64,000 bases of DNA from Alkalihalobacillus sp. YIM B00296 (GTDB lineage Bacteria > Bacillota > Bacilli > Bacillales > Fictibacillaceae): contig NZ_JAIBLJ010000016.1 of assembly GCF_020179385.1 (NCBI RefSeq), positions 1-64,000 on the forward strand. The letters run 5' to 3'. The translations under genes were made by a program, and so were the position numbers. Shown piece by piece: positions 1 to 7,080 of the stretch; within the stretch, counting starts at the first letter, position 1, and each line of letters starts with the position of its first letter. Below the pieces are notes generated by a model. It had not been told where the DNA came from. It made no database searches and saw nothing but the letters and a program-made list of their open reading frames with translations.

Positions 1-74
1 TGGACTTTTTTATAATTGTCCATTATTCGGGATACAGTTCACTACATGTGGGGGTTAGTCTTTTTTATGTGCTT

Positions 75-150
75 TAAACAAGCGTTTAATTGAAATTACA
101 AATCCTATCACAACAACCTCTCTACACCCTTAAACAAATGTTTGATTGAC
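75..150. promoter_or_regulatory. Two similar operator-like direct repeats
   Basis: A 20-base element at 75-94 (TAAACAAGCGTTTAATTGAA) recurs at 131-150 (TAAACAAATGTTTGATTGAC), matching at 16 of 20 positions. Each has the AAACAA-N2-GTTT half-site shape typical of TetR-family operators. No start codon with a good ribosome-binding site follows here, so they may serve a gene to the left of the window. The regulator is not identified. Confidence 0.3.
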
Positions 151-175
151 CAAACGCAAAAGTTGTCGCAATTTT

Positions 176-283
176 CTCGGTGCCAGGCACCATCTTCAAC
201 CCCTCCTTACGCCCCAATGCATTTCAAAATGTACCAGGCACCGAACCAAAATCCGCTTGTACCAATGCTTCTGGATCCTGGCT
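176..283. repeat. Dispersed GTGCCAGGCAC-type hairpin repeat, copy 1
   Basis: This belongs to an intergenic repeat family with at least seven copies in the window. The unit starts CGGTGCCAGGCACCATCTTCA, continues with a spacer containing ACGCCCCAA, then a second module with GTACCAGGCACCG, ATCCGCTTGTACCAA and GCTTC. This copy looks internally deleted relative to those at 17719 and 20622. A 60-codon open frame across it has no ribosome-binding site and is not a gene. Confidence 0.75.
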
Positions 284-775
284 GTGACTTTCATTTTTAT
301 TTGACACTTATTCTTTATCATTAAACGGCACTATTAAATACAAATAGCCCGGCTTAAAAGCCGGGTTCGGTTAATATCGATATTCCTACTAGATTAGTGC
401 ACAACTCCTGTCAGAATTGTTCCACAATCGCGCCCGGTCGTAATATAAGGTCGTATTTTTAGTATATCATGTATTTTTTCAGTTTTTTATTAAAAAATGT
501 TGACAAACTATTAGCTGGTTTTGTTAAAGAGCAATAAACCTGTTCCAATTGTAGATAAGTTATCTTTTTTTCCGGAGTTAAGTATTACTTAACATGAATC
601 ATATGGCCAACTCATACACCCTAAATTGTTGTACTATTGATTGTATTGACCTTAATATACCTTCGGTTTCAAAGGAAATACAGTGACTATTGTTTTGTAG
701 AGGTTTTAAGGTTCATGCAATAGAGCAGAAGAATTTTCAAGACTTTATTTTTCTAAAGGTATCTTTATCGTAAGT
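284..775. other. Intergenic region without recognisable gene
   Basis: It holds a GC-rich hairpin at 347-366 (GCCCGGCTT, 2-base loop, AAGCCGGGT) with no clear T-run, and a copy of a second palindromic repeat family at 411-441 (CCACAATCGCGCCCGGTCG). The rest is AT-rich with no supported reading frame on either strand. Confidence 0.5.
411..441. repeat. Dispersed CACAATCG-CGCCCG palindromic repeat, copy 1
   Basis: The core TTCCACAATCGCGCCCGGTCG resembles the elements at 37505-37532 (reverse orientation, GGGCGCGATTGTG) and 51254-51284 (a near-perfect palindrome). The right arm is degenerate in this copy. I treat it as a second family of short intergenic inverted repeats. Confidence 0.45.
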
Positions 776-920
776 TCATCGATTATCTTTGGCATAGGGT
801 AAACGTGATGCCAATTTTAACGGTTGATCGTTCTTTTTCGTTAATTTATATTCAGTAACATATTCGTCTGAACCGACAGGTTTAGTCTTGCCTAACAGGT
901 TTTTAACAATATACCTGACA
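776..920 (-). pseudogene. Unidentified coding remnant
   Basis: The minus strand keeps an open frame of about 48 codons ending in TGA at 776-778. It includes GKTKPVGSDEYVTEYKLTKK and ends LASRLPYAKDNR. The residue mix looks like real protein, but no start codon with a ribosome-binding site is present. It stops abruptly where the serine-recombinase remnant begins at about 927. I do not recognise the family. It is probably the C-terminal end of a disrupted gene, left at a recombination junction. Confidence 0.3.
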
Positions 921-926
921 CTGCAA

Positions 927-1257
927 GATAGGTTAGGGGCTACCGGCAAAAACAAGATTTAGGAGTAGACTTTGTATCCATTACTGATAGTATTGACACT
1001 TCAACTGCAATGGGAAAGTTTTTCTTTCGTACAATGGCAAGTATTGCTGAATTAGAAAGAAACCTCATTGCTGAAAGAGTAAAGGAAGGACTCGAAGCAA
1101 GTAAAAAGCGTGGAAAAGAATTGGGTAGACCTAAATTAGATAAAGAAAAGCTTGCTGTTGCACTTCGGATGTTGATAGTAAAGAATATTCAATAAAAGAG
1201 ATAGTATCCTCAACAGGAATATCTCAAGGTTCTCTATATAGGGCGATCAACCGATGA
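927..1257 (+). pseudogene. Serine recombinase/resolvase remnant (Pin/Hin type)
   Basis: Remnant of a site-specific serine recombinase. A DRLG motif at about 927-938 marks the end of the first conserved block. After a frame change the frame reads LGVDFVSITDSIDTSTAMGK, then FFFRTMASIAELERNLIAER and EASKKRGKELGRPKLD, the usual resolvase E-helix and linker. After a further shift near 1170 the helix-turn-helix follows in another frame (YSIKEIVSSTGISQGSLYRA), ending in TGA at 1255-1257. The N-terminal catalytic serine region is missing. With at least two frameshifts and a truncation it is clearly dead. It is probably left from a transposon or prophage. Confidence 0.85.
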
Positions 1258-1263
1258 AAACTT

Positions 1264-1303
1264 GGAGAAATAAAAAAATAAGGAGTATTTTTTTTATTTC
1301 TCC
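1264..1303. terminator. Bidirectional terminator after the MFS gene
   Basis: GGAGAAATAAAAAAA at 1264-1278 is mirrored by TTTTTTTATTTCTCC ending at 1303, with a short loop. The left end lies seven bases after the recombinase remnant. The right arm includes the stop codon of the minus-strand MFS gene, so the hairpin probably ends transcription from both sides. Confidence 0.7.
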
Positions 1304-2523
1304 ACATTTACTTTGCGGTCTACAACAAGAACCCTGTCACTAAGCCCTATGACGATGACCAGCATGACCATCATGAGCGCCATCAGACCAATGAGCGTCC
1401 ACATGGAAATGACGGATTTATATTGATCCATCACTTTACCTGTTAACAGCGGCAGCAACGCTCCGCCGAGGCCACCAGCTGCGATCAGCAAACTCGTGGT
1501 GCGTTCTGCGGTTCCGGGAAGAATCTGATTCGTAAAGATCAGTCCGATCGCGAACAGCCCCGCCATCAGAAGGCCGAGCAATAAGATGAGCGAATAGCTT
1601 GCGGCAAGCCCGGTGATGAGCGGAATGATAGCCATAATAAGCAGCGATCCGAAGCCGTTCATTAGCAGATAACGTCCATACCCCCATTTTTCCGATAAAT
1701 GTCCGGCGAACAAACGCCCGATTACCATCGCAATCCAGAAAAATGAAACACCCAGCGTCCCAAGCGCGCTACTTGTACCCGAATGCTCGATAAGGATCGA
1801 TGGAAGGAAATTGACCAGACTCATCTCAATCCCGACATAGAGGAAAAAAAACACCACCATGATGAATAACAACGGCAATCCTCTGCGCCCGTAAAGGGAA
1901 GGCGCCTCTTCTCCTTGAATGTCAGTTCCGGAAGCAGCGCCTTTCTCTTCGCTTGAATCCTGTTTGGCAAGCACGGCATCCATCGATCCAAAAGAAATAA
2001 ACGACCAGAGAATAAGCATTCCCAGGGACATTGCGGCCAAGATAGGAAACGATATTTTCCACAAGCCCATCATAATCAGCACGCTGCCTAACACCGGCAT
2101 CACGCATGCCCCGATGCCAAAGAATACCTCCAACCGGCTCATGGTGACGGCCTTGTTTTCATGAACGAACCCAATGACCAAAGCTCCAATCGCTGCCTCG
2201 ACCGTACCGAATCCGAACCCCGCGACCGGAGCGGTCGCAATCATCCATTCCCATGAAGGCAGGAAGCTGTAGACGAATTGCCCAAGGGTTAAGGCGCCGA
2301 ATGCCAACAAGATCATGCCCCTTCGACCCAGCCGTTTCGACCACCAAGGCGTCGTCAGAACGCCGATCAGGAAACCGGAGAATTGGGCGAAGATCAACAG
2401 TCCTCCGTCACTGTAATCTCTTTGAAAATACTGCAGCAACTCTTCCAATACCGCTCCCATAACCACATGCGCCAACCCGATCAGCAAATAGGATAAGCAT
2501 CCTATCCATAACAAATTTCTCAT
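1294..2523 (-). CDS. MFS transporter, GlcP-like sugar permease
   Basis: A 409-residue major facilitator with about twelve hydrophobic segments and a central cytoplasmic loop of mixed charge (about residues 190-220). The first MFS loop motif appears as WWSKRLGRRGM, and a second conserved stretch reads MSRLEVFFGIGACVMPVLGS. The overall plan resembles Bacillus GlcP-type sugar:proton symporters, but substrate is not certain. The start was set at ATG 2523, preceded by AAGAAGGAG with 7-base spacing; an upstream in-frame extension of 69 codons crosses the divergent promoter and is unlikely. It is divergent from the AraC regulator at 2653, which probably controls it. Both genes are visibly richer in G+C than their neighbours, suggesting joint acquisition. 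Confidence 0.85.
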   Translation of the reverse strand: MRNLLWIGCLSYLLIGLAHVVMGAVLEELLQYFQRDYSDGGLLIFAQFSGFLIGVLTTPWWSKRLGRRGMILLAFGALTLGQFVYSFLPSWEWMIATAPVAGFGFGTVEAAIGALVIGFVHENKAVTMSRLEVFFGIGACVMPVLGSVLIMMGLWKISFPILAAMSLGMLILWSFISFGSMDAVLAKQDSSEEKGAASGTDIQGEEAPSLYGRRGLPLLFIMVVFFFLYVGIEMSLVNFLPSILIEHSGTSSALGTLGVSFFWIAMVIGRLFAGHLSEKWGYGRYLLMNGFGSLLIMAIIPLITGLAASYSLILLLGLLMAGLFAIGLIFTNQILPGTAERTTSLLIAAGGLGGALLPLLTGKVMDQYKSVISMWTLIGLMALMMVMLVIVIGLSDRVLVVDRKVNVEK

Positions 2524-2652
2524 TTTACTGCTCCTTCTTGAAAGATGAGGTAATTGGTAATATAGTAAATTATATAGCGGATGACTCGCAGTTAACAGAA
2601 ACCGATTTTCGTATTTATATAACGATTTTCGTATTTTAAAAAAGGGGGATGG

Positions 2653-3483
2653 ATGGTGCAACGCTTTTCGTTTCTGATGCAGACCGATATAGAGATGAAA
2701 TTGCCCGTGTATATGGTCGGAGTGGGTCACTGGGACAATCAGGAACCCGTCTCTCGGCCGGATGGATATCCGTTGTACCAGTTTCTATATTGCATCGACG
2801 GGGAAGGCGAATTTATAGCTGGTAATCACAGTTATCAGGTGAAACCTGGCACTGGGATGTTCCTCTATCCGGATGATCCTCATGAATATCGGGCAGTAAA
2901 GGAGCCATGGGAGCTGTATTGGTTAAACTTTGCCGGAGAACAGGCCGAGACGCTGGCCCGTCTGGCCGGGTTGACCTCCACAGGCACGTACAGGATAACT
3001 AGCGGCGAGTTGATAGCCCGCCACATGCAAGCCGCCCTTCCTCTGGCTCTTTCACAGAAATCGCTGGCTGGCTTGGAATGTTCCAAGCTCGTGTATATGC
3101 TCATGATCGACATCATGAAATGCATCGCCGTACGGCAGCCTTCCATCGAAAAAAATTTCAACCGGCTTCAACCGGTTTTCGACTATATCGAACAACATTA
3201 CACCAGGAGAATTATGCTGGAACAATTGGCCGACACCTTAGGCGTTTCCGTTAAGCACCTGTGCCTGTTGTTCCGCCAAATCATGAATATTCGCCCGATT
3301 GAATATCTTAATCTTTTCCGGATCAATAAAAGCAAGGAATTACTCCTTACGAAGTGGGATGCCCGAATCGCTGAAATTGCCCATCAAGTCGGTTTCGAGA
3401 CGCCTGGTTACTTCGGGAAATTGTTCAAGAAGACGGAAGGGGTCACGCCCGAAATGTTCCGAAGGCTTAACGGAATCCGATAA
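2653..3483 (+). CDS. AraC-family transcriptional regulator
   Basis: A 276-residue cytoplasmic regulator. The N-terminal half is a cupin-like ligand-binding domain (GNHSYQVKPGTGMFLYPDDPHEYR, roughly residues 55-80, given here only as position and motif type). The C-terminal 100 residues hold the double helix-turn-helix of AraC proteins, with LEQLADTLGVSVKHLCLLF and IAEIAHQVGFETPGYFGKLF. ATG 2653 follows AAAAGGGGGATGG. It is transcribed away from the MFS gene across a 130-base shared promoter region, so it is probably that transporter's sugar-responsive activator. A hairpin terminator follows at 3486. High G+C relative to surroundings matches the MFS gene. Confidence 0.9.
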   Translation: MVQRFSFLMQTDIEMKLPVYMVGVGHWDNQEPVSRPDGYPLYQFLYCIDGEGEFIAGNHSYQVKPGTGMFLYPDDPHEYRAVKEPWELYWLNFAGEQAETLARLAGLTSTGTYRITSGELIARHMQAALPLALSQKSLAGLECSKLVYMLMIDIMKCIAVRQPSIEKNFNRLQPVFDYIEQHYTRRIMLEQLADTLGVSVKHLCLLFRQIMNIRPIEYLNLFRINKSKELLLTKWDARIAEIAHQVGFETPGYFGKLFKKTEGVTPEMFRRLNGIR

Positions 3484-3485
3484 AA

Positions 3486-3508
3486 AAGAGAGTCCCATTC
3501 AGGCTCTC
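3486..3508 (+). terminator. Hairpin after the AraC gene
   Basis: AGAGAGTCC pairs with GGCTCTCT three bases after the stop codon region. The T-run is weak, so termination may be partial. Confidence 0.5.
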
Positions 3509-3557
3509 TTCACGTATCCTCTTTGCTATCCGCTTATTTCATCTGGAAATTAGGTGA

Positions 3558-3791
3558 ATGATTATAAAACCATATCTTATCTATGATTTCGACGGGACGA
3601 TTGTATAATCTAAGATGTTGGCTATCCAACTTTTTAATGAGCTTTCTGGAAAGTATGGCGGTCGAAAGATCAACCTACAAGATATTGCTTATCTGTCGGA
3701 CTTATCGATTCCGGATCGACTACGAGCTTTAAATGTTCCCCTACATAATCTTCCGGCACCTGTTTCTGAGATAACCCCTACAAATGGGTAA
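3558..3791 (+). pseudogene. HAD-superfamily hydrolase, truncated, with internal stop
   Basis: ATG 3558 opens a frame reading IIKPYLIYDFDGTIV, the first HAD catalytic motif (DxDGT). It is followed at once by TAA (3606-3608), where family members carry an aspartate (DSK). The same frame then continues with MLAIQLFNELSGKYGGRK and DLSIPDRLRALNVPL and ends at TAA 3789-3791. Only the first third of a phosphoglycolate-phosphatase-like protein remains. It therefore has both a nonsense mutation and a 3-prime truncation. The truncation point abuts the truncated Nudix gene on the other strand, so one deletion or rearrangement probably removed both 3-prime ends. Confidence 0.8.
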
Positions 3792-3792
3792 A

Positions 3793-4044
3793 TTAACAGC
3801 TTGTACGGCATACTAATACATCAAGTGGGGCCGCAATCTCAACATCCGTCTTTTTTACCCCAAGCTCTTCACAAGTTTCCCGTATAGCTGTTTCTTCTTC
3901 ATTTCTGTCCTCTTCATCGACTCTTCCGTCCGGAAAGCAAATTTCACCAGGCTGTATGCGAAGTGTTTTTGCCCTCACTTCAAATAAAACATGGGTTTCT
4001 CCATCTTCTTGAATCAAGGGAAGCATGAAAGCAGACTTTTTCAT
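3793..4044 (-). pseudogene. Nudix hydrolase (CoA-pyrophosphatase type), C-terminally truncated
   Basis: An 83-residue frame begins MKKSAFMLPLIQEDGE and contains the CoA-pyrophosphatase signature (VRAKTLRIQPGEICFPDGRVD) overlapping the Nudix box, which ends AIRETCEELGV. Full proteins of this type have about 200 residues; this one stops soon after the Nudix helix. The catalytic helix is present, but the downstream half of the fold is missing, so the product is unlikely to be active. Its 3-prime end meets the HAD remnant tail-to-tail at about 3790. Confidence 0.75.
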
Positions 4045-4168
4045 CTTTTCATGTCCTAATATGTTCGGTTTTTAACTTTCAAGCTGCTGGTTAATGCTTC
4101 CAATATTATAATTAATCATTTTTCATCATCACCTTTGTACTGGATTCCGATGAAACCTTTCTATCCTA
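4045..4168. other. Short intergenic region
   Basis: AT-rich region between the Nudix remnant and ilvA, both on the minus strand. It holds no clear terminator for ilvA and no recognisable gene. Confidence 0.3.
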
Positions 4169-5416
4169 TTAGATCAACAAGTTAAATAAAAGTGGCTTAT
4201 TATTCACTTCCATATATGGGAATCCCTTTTCTTCCATACGCTGCATGAGGGCAGAATAATCATCAGGATGCTTTAACTCAATTCCTACTAACCCAGGGCC
4301 TTCACCGCGGTTGTTTTTCTTGGTATACTCAAAACGCGTAATATCGTCTGTTGGACCAAGTACATATTCAAGAAACTCTCTTAAGGCGCCGGCACGCTGT
4401 GGGAATGTGACGATAAAGTAGTGCTGAAGTCCTTCATAAATCTTCGAGCGCTCTTTAATGTCCTGCATACGCCCAATATCATTATTTCCGCCGCTAATCA
4501 CACATACAACATTTTTCCCTTTAATTTCTTCTTTATAAAAGTCTAATGCAGCAATTGGCAGGGCACCTGCAGGCTCCGCAACAATCGCATTTTCATTATA
4601 AAGTTCTAAAATTTTCGTACATGCTTTTCCTTCTGGCACGACCACAATATCATCAATTAACTCTTTCGCAATATCAAATGTAAGATGGCCGACTTGTTTA
4701 ACAGCAGCTCCATCTACAAATTTATCAATTGAATCAAGAGTCACCACTTCGCCTTTTTCAATTGATTTCTTCATGCTTGGCGCACCAAACGGCTCAACAC
4801 CAATTACTTTTGTTTTCGGACTGATGCTTTTAATATACGTTCCAACACCAGAAATTAAACCACCGCCGCCGATTGTTGCAAACATGTAATCAACCGGTTC
4901 ATCCATTTCATTCATAATTTCTATTCCAATCGTTCCTTGACCTGTAATTGTTTTCACATCGTCAAATGGATGAATAAAGCTCATGTTATGCTCTTCACAA
5001 TATTTTTTTGCTTCAATAGATGAATCATCAAACGTATCGCCAATTAATTTTACTTCTACATTTTCCCCGCCAAAAAACTTTACTTGATTTACTTTTTGAC
5101 GCGGTGTCGTACTCGGCATAAAAATTTTCCCTTCAATACCAAGCGCTTTACAAGAATAAGCAACACCTTGAGCATGATTACCGGCACTTGCGCAAACAAC
5201 ACCCTTTTTTCGCTCATCTTCTGACAAGCTTTGAATTAAATTATATGCACCTCTTATTTTAAAAGACCTGACAACTTGAAGGTCTTCACGTTTTAAATAA
5301 ACATTACAGCCGTATCGCTTTGATAACACTTCATTGCGCTGCAGGGGCGTTTGTGTCACAACATCTTTTACGGCTTGATTTGCAATGATGATATCCTCGA
5401 TTTGAATTCTGCTCAT
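4169..5416 (-). CDS. ilvA: Threonine dehydratase (biosynthetic, IlvA)
   Basis: A 415-residue cytoplasmic PLP enzyme that converts L-threonine to 2-oxobutanoate, the first committed step of isoleucine synthesis. The N-terminal 320 residues form the fold-type II PLP domain, with Schiff-base lysine in SFKIRGAYN, the substrate loop CASAGNHAQGVA, and the phosphate-binding ATIGGGGLISG. The C-terminal 85 residues are the ACT-like regulatory domain (FPQRAGALREFLEYVLGP), which marks the isoleucine-regulated IlvA rather than catabolic TdcB. Length fits the Bacillus family. ATG 5416 follows AAGGAAGG. It stands alone here, away from any ilv-leu operon. I see no T-box leader in the 90 bases upstream. Confidence 0.93.
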   Translation of the reverse strand: MSRIQIEDIIIANQAVKDVVTQTPLQRNEVLSKRYGCNVYLKREDLQVVRSFKIRGAYNLIQSLSEDERKKGVVCASAGNHAQGVAYSCKALGIEGKIFMPSTTPRQKVNQVKFFGGENVEVKLIGDTFDDSSIEAKKYCEEHNMSFIHPFDDVKTITGQGTIGIEIMNEMDEPVDYMFATIGGGGLISGVGTYIKSISPKTKVIGVEPFGAPSMKKSIEKGEVVTLDSIDKFVDGAAVKQVGHLTFDIAKELIDDIVVVPEGKACTKILELYNENAIVAEPAGALPIAALDFYKEEIKGKNVVCVISGGNNDIGRMQDIKERSKIYEGLQHYFIVTFPQRAGALREFLEYVLGPTDDITRFEYTKKNNRGEGPGLVGIELKHPDDYSALMQRMEEKGFPYMEVNNKPLLFNLLI

Positions 5417-5507
5417 GTGCCAACCTTCCTTTTATCTATATTTAACATTTATTTTAAATTTTAAGACTTATTTTAACATAAAGTCCTCCTTCTGAGGGGG
5501 TGAAAAC

Positions 5508-5940
5508 GAAAGTCGGTTAGCGGCACACCATTTTTCAAATATAAAAAATCGGTGAGCGAAGTTACCCGTGTTTTGAAACCGGGCGGAAAGTTTTTGCTGG
5601 TTGATCATTATGCACGGAAAATCCGGCATTGGATGCCTTTATTAATGATTTGGATTATAAACGGGATCCGTCGCACGTTCACGAAATTACACTCTCCGAG
5701 TGGTTTCAAGTTTTTGAAGAAAGTAATCTGCTTTACCAAGAAGTTTCGAAATGGGACCTCCGCATCGAATTTGTTGATTGGATGGAGCGATCCGCGACAC
5801 CAAATGATGCGCGTCAAGAGCTTGTCGAACTTTTGCAAACAGCTTCACCTCAATTTAAATTCGATATCCAATTGAATGAACACGGTGAGCCACTTTCCTT
5901 TTGTTTGAAGGTTGTTTTGTTGCTTGGAAGGAGGAACTAA
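5508..5940 (+). pseudogene. Class I SAM methyltransferase remnant, two frameshifts
   Basis: The C-terminal half of a class I SAM-dependent methyltransferase. Reading through corrections gives SRLAAHHFSNIK, then VSEVTRVLKPGGKFLLVDHY, then ENPALDAFINDLDYKRDPSH, ending LLLGRRN at TAA 5938-5940. One frameshift lies in the A-run at 5543-5548 and a second near 5615. The N-terminal SAM-binding glycine motif is absent. HHF and RVLKPGG are the post-III and motif IV/V blocks seen in YcgJ/UbiE-like enzymes. Nothing functional can be made. Confidence 0.75.
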
Positions 5941-6257
5941 TGGTTTTGGGAAACTGATTAGTTCATATTGCTACAGTAATACCGATGAAGGATTGATAGA
6001 ATACACCCTTTATCATTGTGTACATGAATGTGAAGTTAAGTGGTTAAGAACTGGACAACTGGACGTGGAGCCTCTGTGGGTAAGATTTGTCTTGAAAGGC
6101 TTGAACCCGGCATTTAGCCGGGTTATTTGTATTTGACAGTGATATTTAATTATAAAAATTCGATGCCAAAAAAAAAAAGAAAGTCACACCTGGCACTGAC
6201 TAAGGAACTGGTTAACCCGTTTTGGAGATTATATCCGCCTTTTTACTAAAATTTAGA
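5941..6257. other. Intergenic region with terminator
   Basis: Beyond the methyltransferase remnant there is no supported gene. A 74-codon open frame at 5912-6136 has no ribosome-binding site and ends inside a terminator, so I discount it. A degenerate CACACCTGGCACTG at about 6184-6198 may be a fragment of the GTGCC-type repeat family. Confidence 0.4.
6104..6130 (+). terminator. Intrinsic terminator hairpin
   Basis: AACCCGGC (6104-6111) and GCCGGGTT (6117-6124) form an eight-pair stem with a 5-base loop, followed by ATTTGTATTT. It resembles the hairpin at 347-366. Confidence 0.6.
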
Positions 6258-6293
6258 GAAAATATTCATATTTCTGAAAATTCATGGTATGAT
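6258..6293 (+). promoter_or_regulatory. Candidate promoter with overlapping inverted repeat for the amino-sugar operon
   Basis: TTCATA (6265-6270) and TATGAT (6288-6293) are 17 bases apart and form a plausible sigma-A promoter 29 bases before the esterase start. The imperfect palindrome GAAAATATTCATATTTC (6258-6274) covers the -35 box and has the GAAAT/ATTTC arms often bound by RpiR/MurR regulators. The RpiR gene at 9138 lies in the same operon. The assignment is inference. Confidence 0.4.
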
Positions 6294-6321
6294 GTTAGTA
6301 ACAAAATCTGGGAGGTGTTGT

Positions 6322-7056
6322 ATGGAGGTTGCTTTAGAGGAAAGTGTTTTTTACAGCAGTGTACTGGACAGGGAACAAAAAGTGACTTTCCTGTACCCGG
6401 ACCTCTTCAAAGCGGAAGGGGATGATTGCAGCCTGTTGTTCGTACAAGACGGGGAAGATTACTTACAGTTAGGGCACTTGAAAGAACAGTTTACGGATCT
6501 GCTCAAACAAAATCAAAAAAATCGGTTCAGTAACATTGCCATGATCCTTATTCCACCAGGAACTTCACATGAACGTTATCAGTTTTACCATCCAGAAGGT
6601 GAACACCACAAACAATATCTCCAATTTTTCCATCAAGAATTACTACCATTCATCCGAAACCATTTTACCCAACAAGGAAAACACATAAAGAAAATGGGTC
6701 TGCTCGGTGATTCCCTAGGGGCTACTGTCAGTTTGGCGCTTGCACTTCAACATCCATCCGTCTGGACTTATCTTTTGCTTCAATCAACTGCGATCGATAT
6801 ATCATTGATACAGGAAGTAAAAGAGACGAACAGAGAAAACTGGTGCGTCTATCAAGTGTATGGAGTGTATGAAGATGGTTTTCAATCCCAAATCAGCGGA
6901 AAGACGCTTGACATTACCACGAATAATCGAAAGCTGGTGAATGCCTTCCAACATGCAAAAGCAAACCTTACATACTTTGAAGAAAACGAAGGCCATCTAT
7001 GGAGTTTTTGGAAAGACGATCTAAAAAGGGCGTTGACCTTTTTCGCTCAAACCTAA
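6322..7056 (+). CDS. Putative esterase (esterase D/enterochelin esterase-like)
   Basis: A 244-residue alpha/beta hydrolase without signal peptide, so cytoplasmic. The nucleophile elbow is GDSLG with Ser131, the oxyanion side is near IPPGTSHERY, and the catalytic histidine is probably in NEGHLWSFW close to the C-terminus. The start was set at ATG 6322, preceded by GGGAGGTG; the longer in-frame start at 6289 lies in the promoter. It is the first gene of the amino-sugar locus, 24 bases before the ABC binding protein. In that setting it could remove acetyl or other acyl groups from imported sugars, but the sequence alone does not give the substrate. Confidence 0.8.
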   Translation: MEVALEESVFYSSVLDREQKVTFLYPDLFKAEGDDCSLLFVQDGEDYLQLGHLKEQFTDLLKQNQKNRFSNIAMILIPPGTSHERYQFYHPEGEHHKQYLQFFHQELLPFIRNHFTQQGKHIKKMGLLGDSLGATVSLALALQHPSVWTYLLLQSTAIDISLIQEVKETNRENWCVYQVYGVYEDGFQSQISGKTLDITTNNRKLVNAFQHAKANLTYFEENEGHLWSFWKDDLKRALTFFAQT

Positions 7057-7080
7057 TCCAAATGTAAAGAGGGGGATTTT

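Noticed and set aside
142-324. 60-codon open frame on the plus strand
   Set aside because: It runs through a dispersed repeat, has no ribosome-binding site and shows no protein-like composition.
2524-2730. N-terminal extension of the MFS transporter
   Set aside because: It covers the divergent promoter region and AraC start, and ATG 2523 has a clear ribosome-binding site.
4045-5510. T-box riboswitch for ilvA
   Set aside because: The region upstream of ATG 5416 is too short before the methyltransferase remnant and shows no T-box core or antiterminator.
5912-6136. 74-codon frame after the methyltransferase remnant
   Set aside because: No start signal, and its end falls inside a terminator hairpin.
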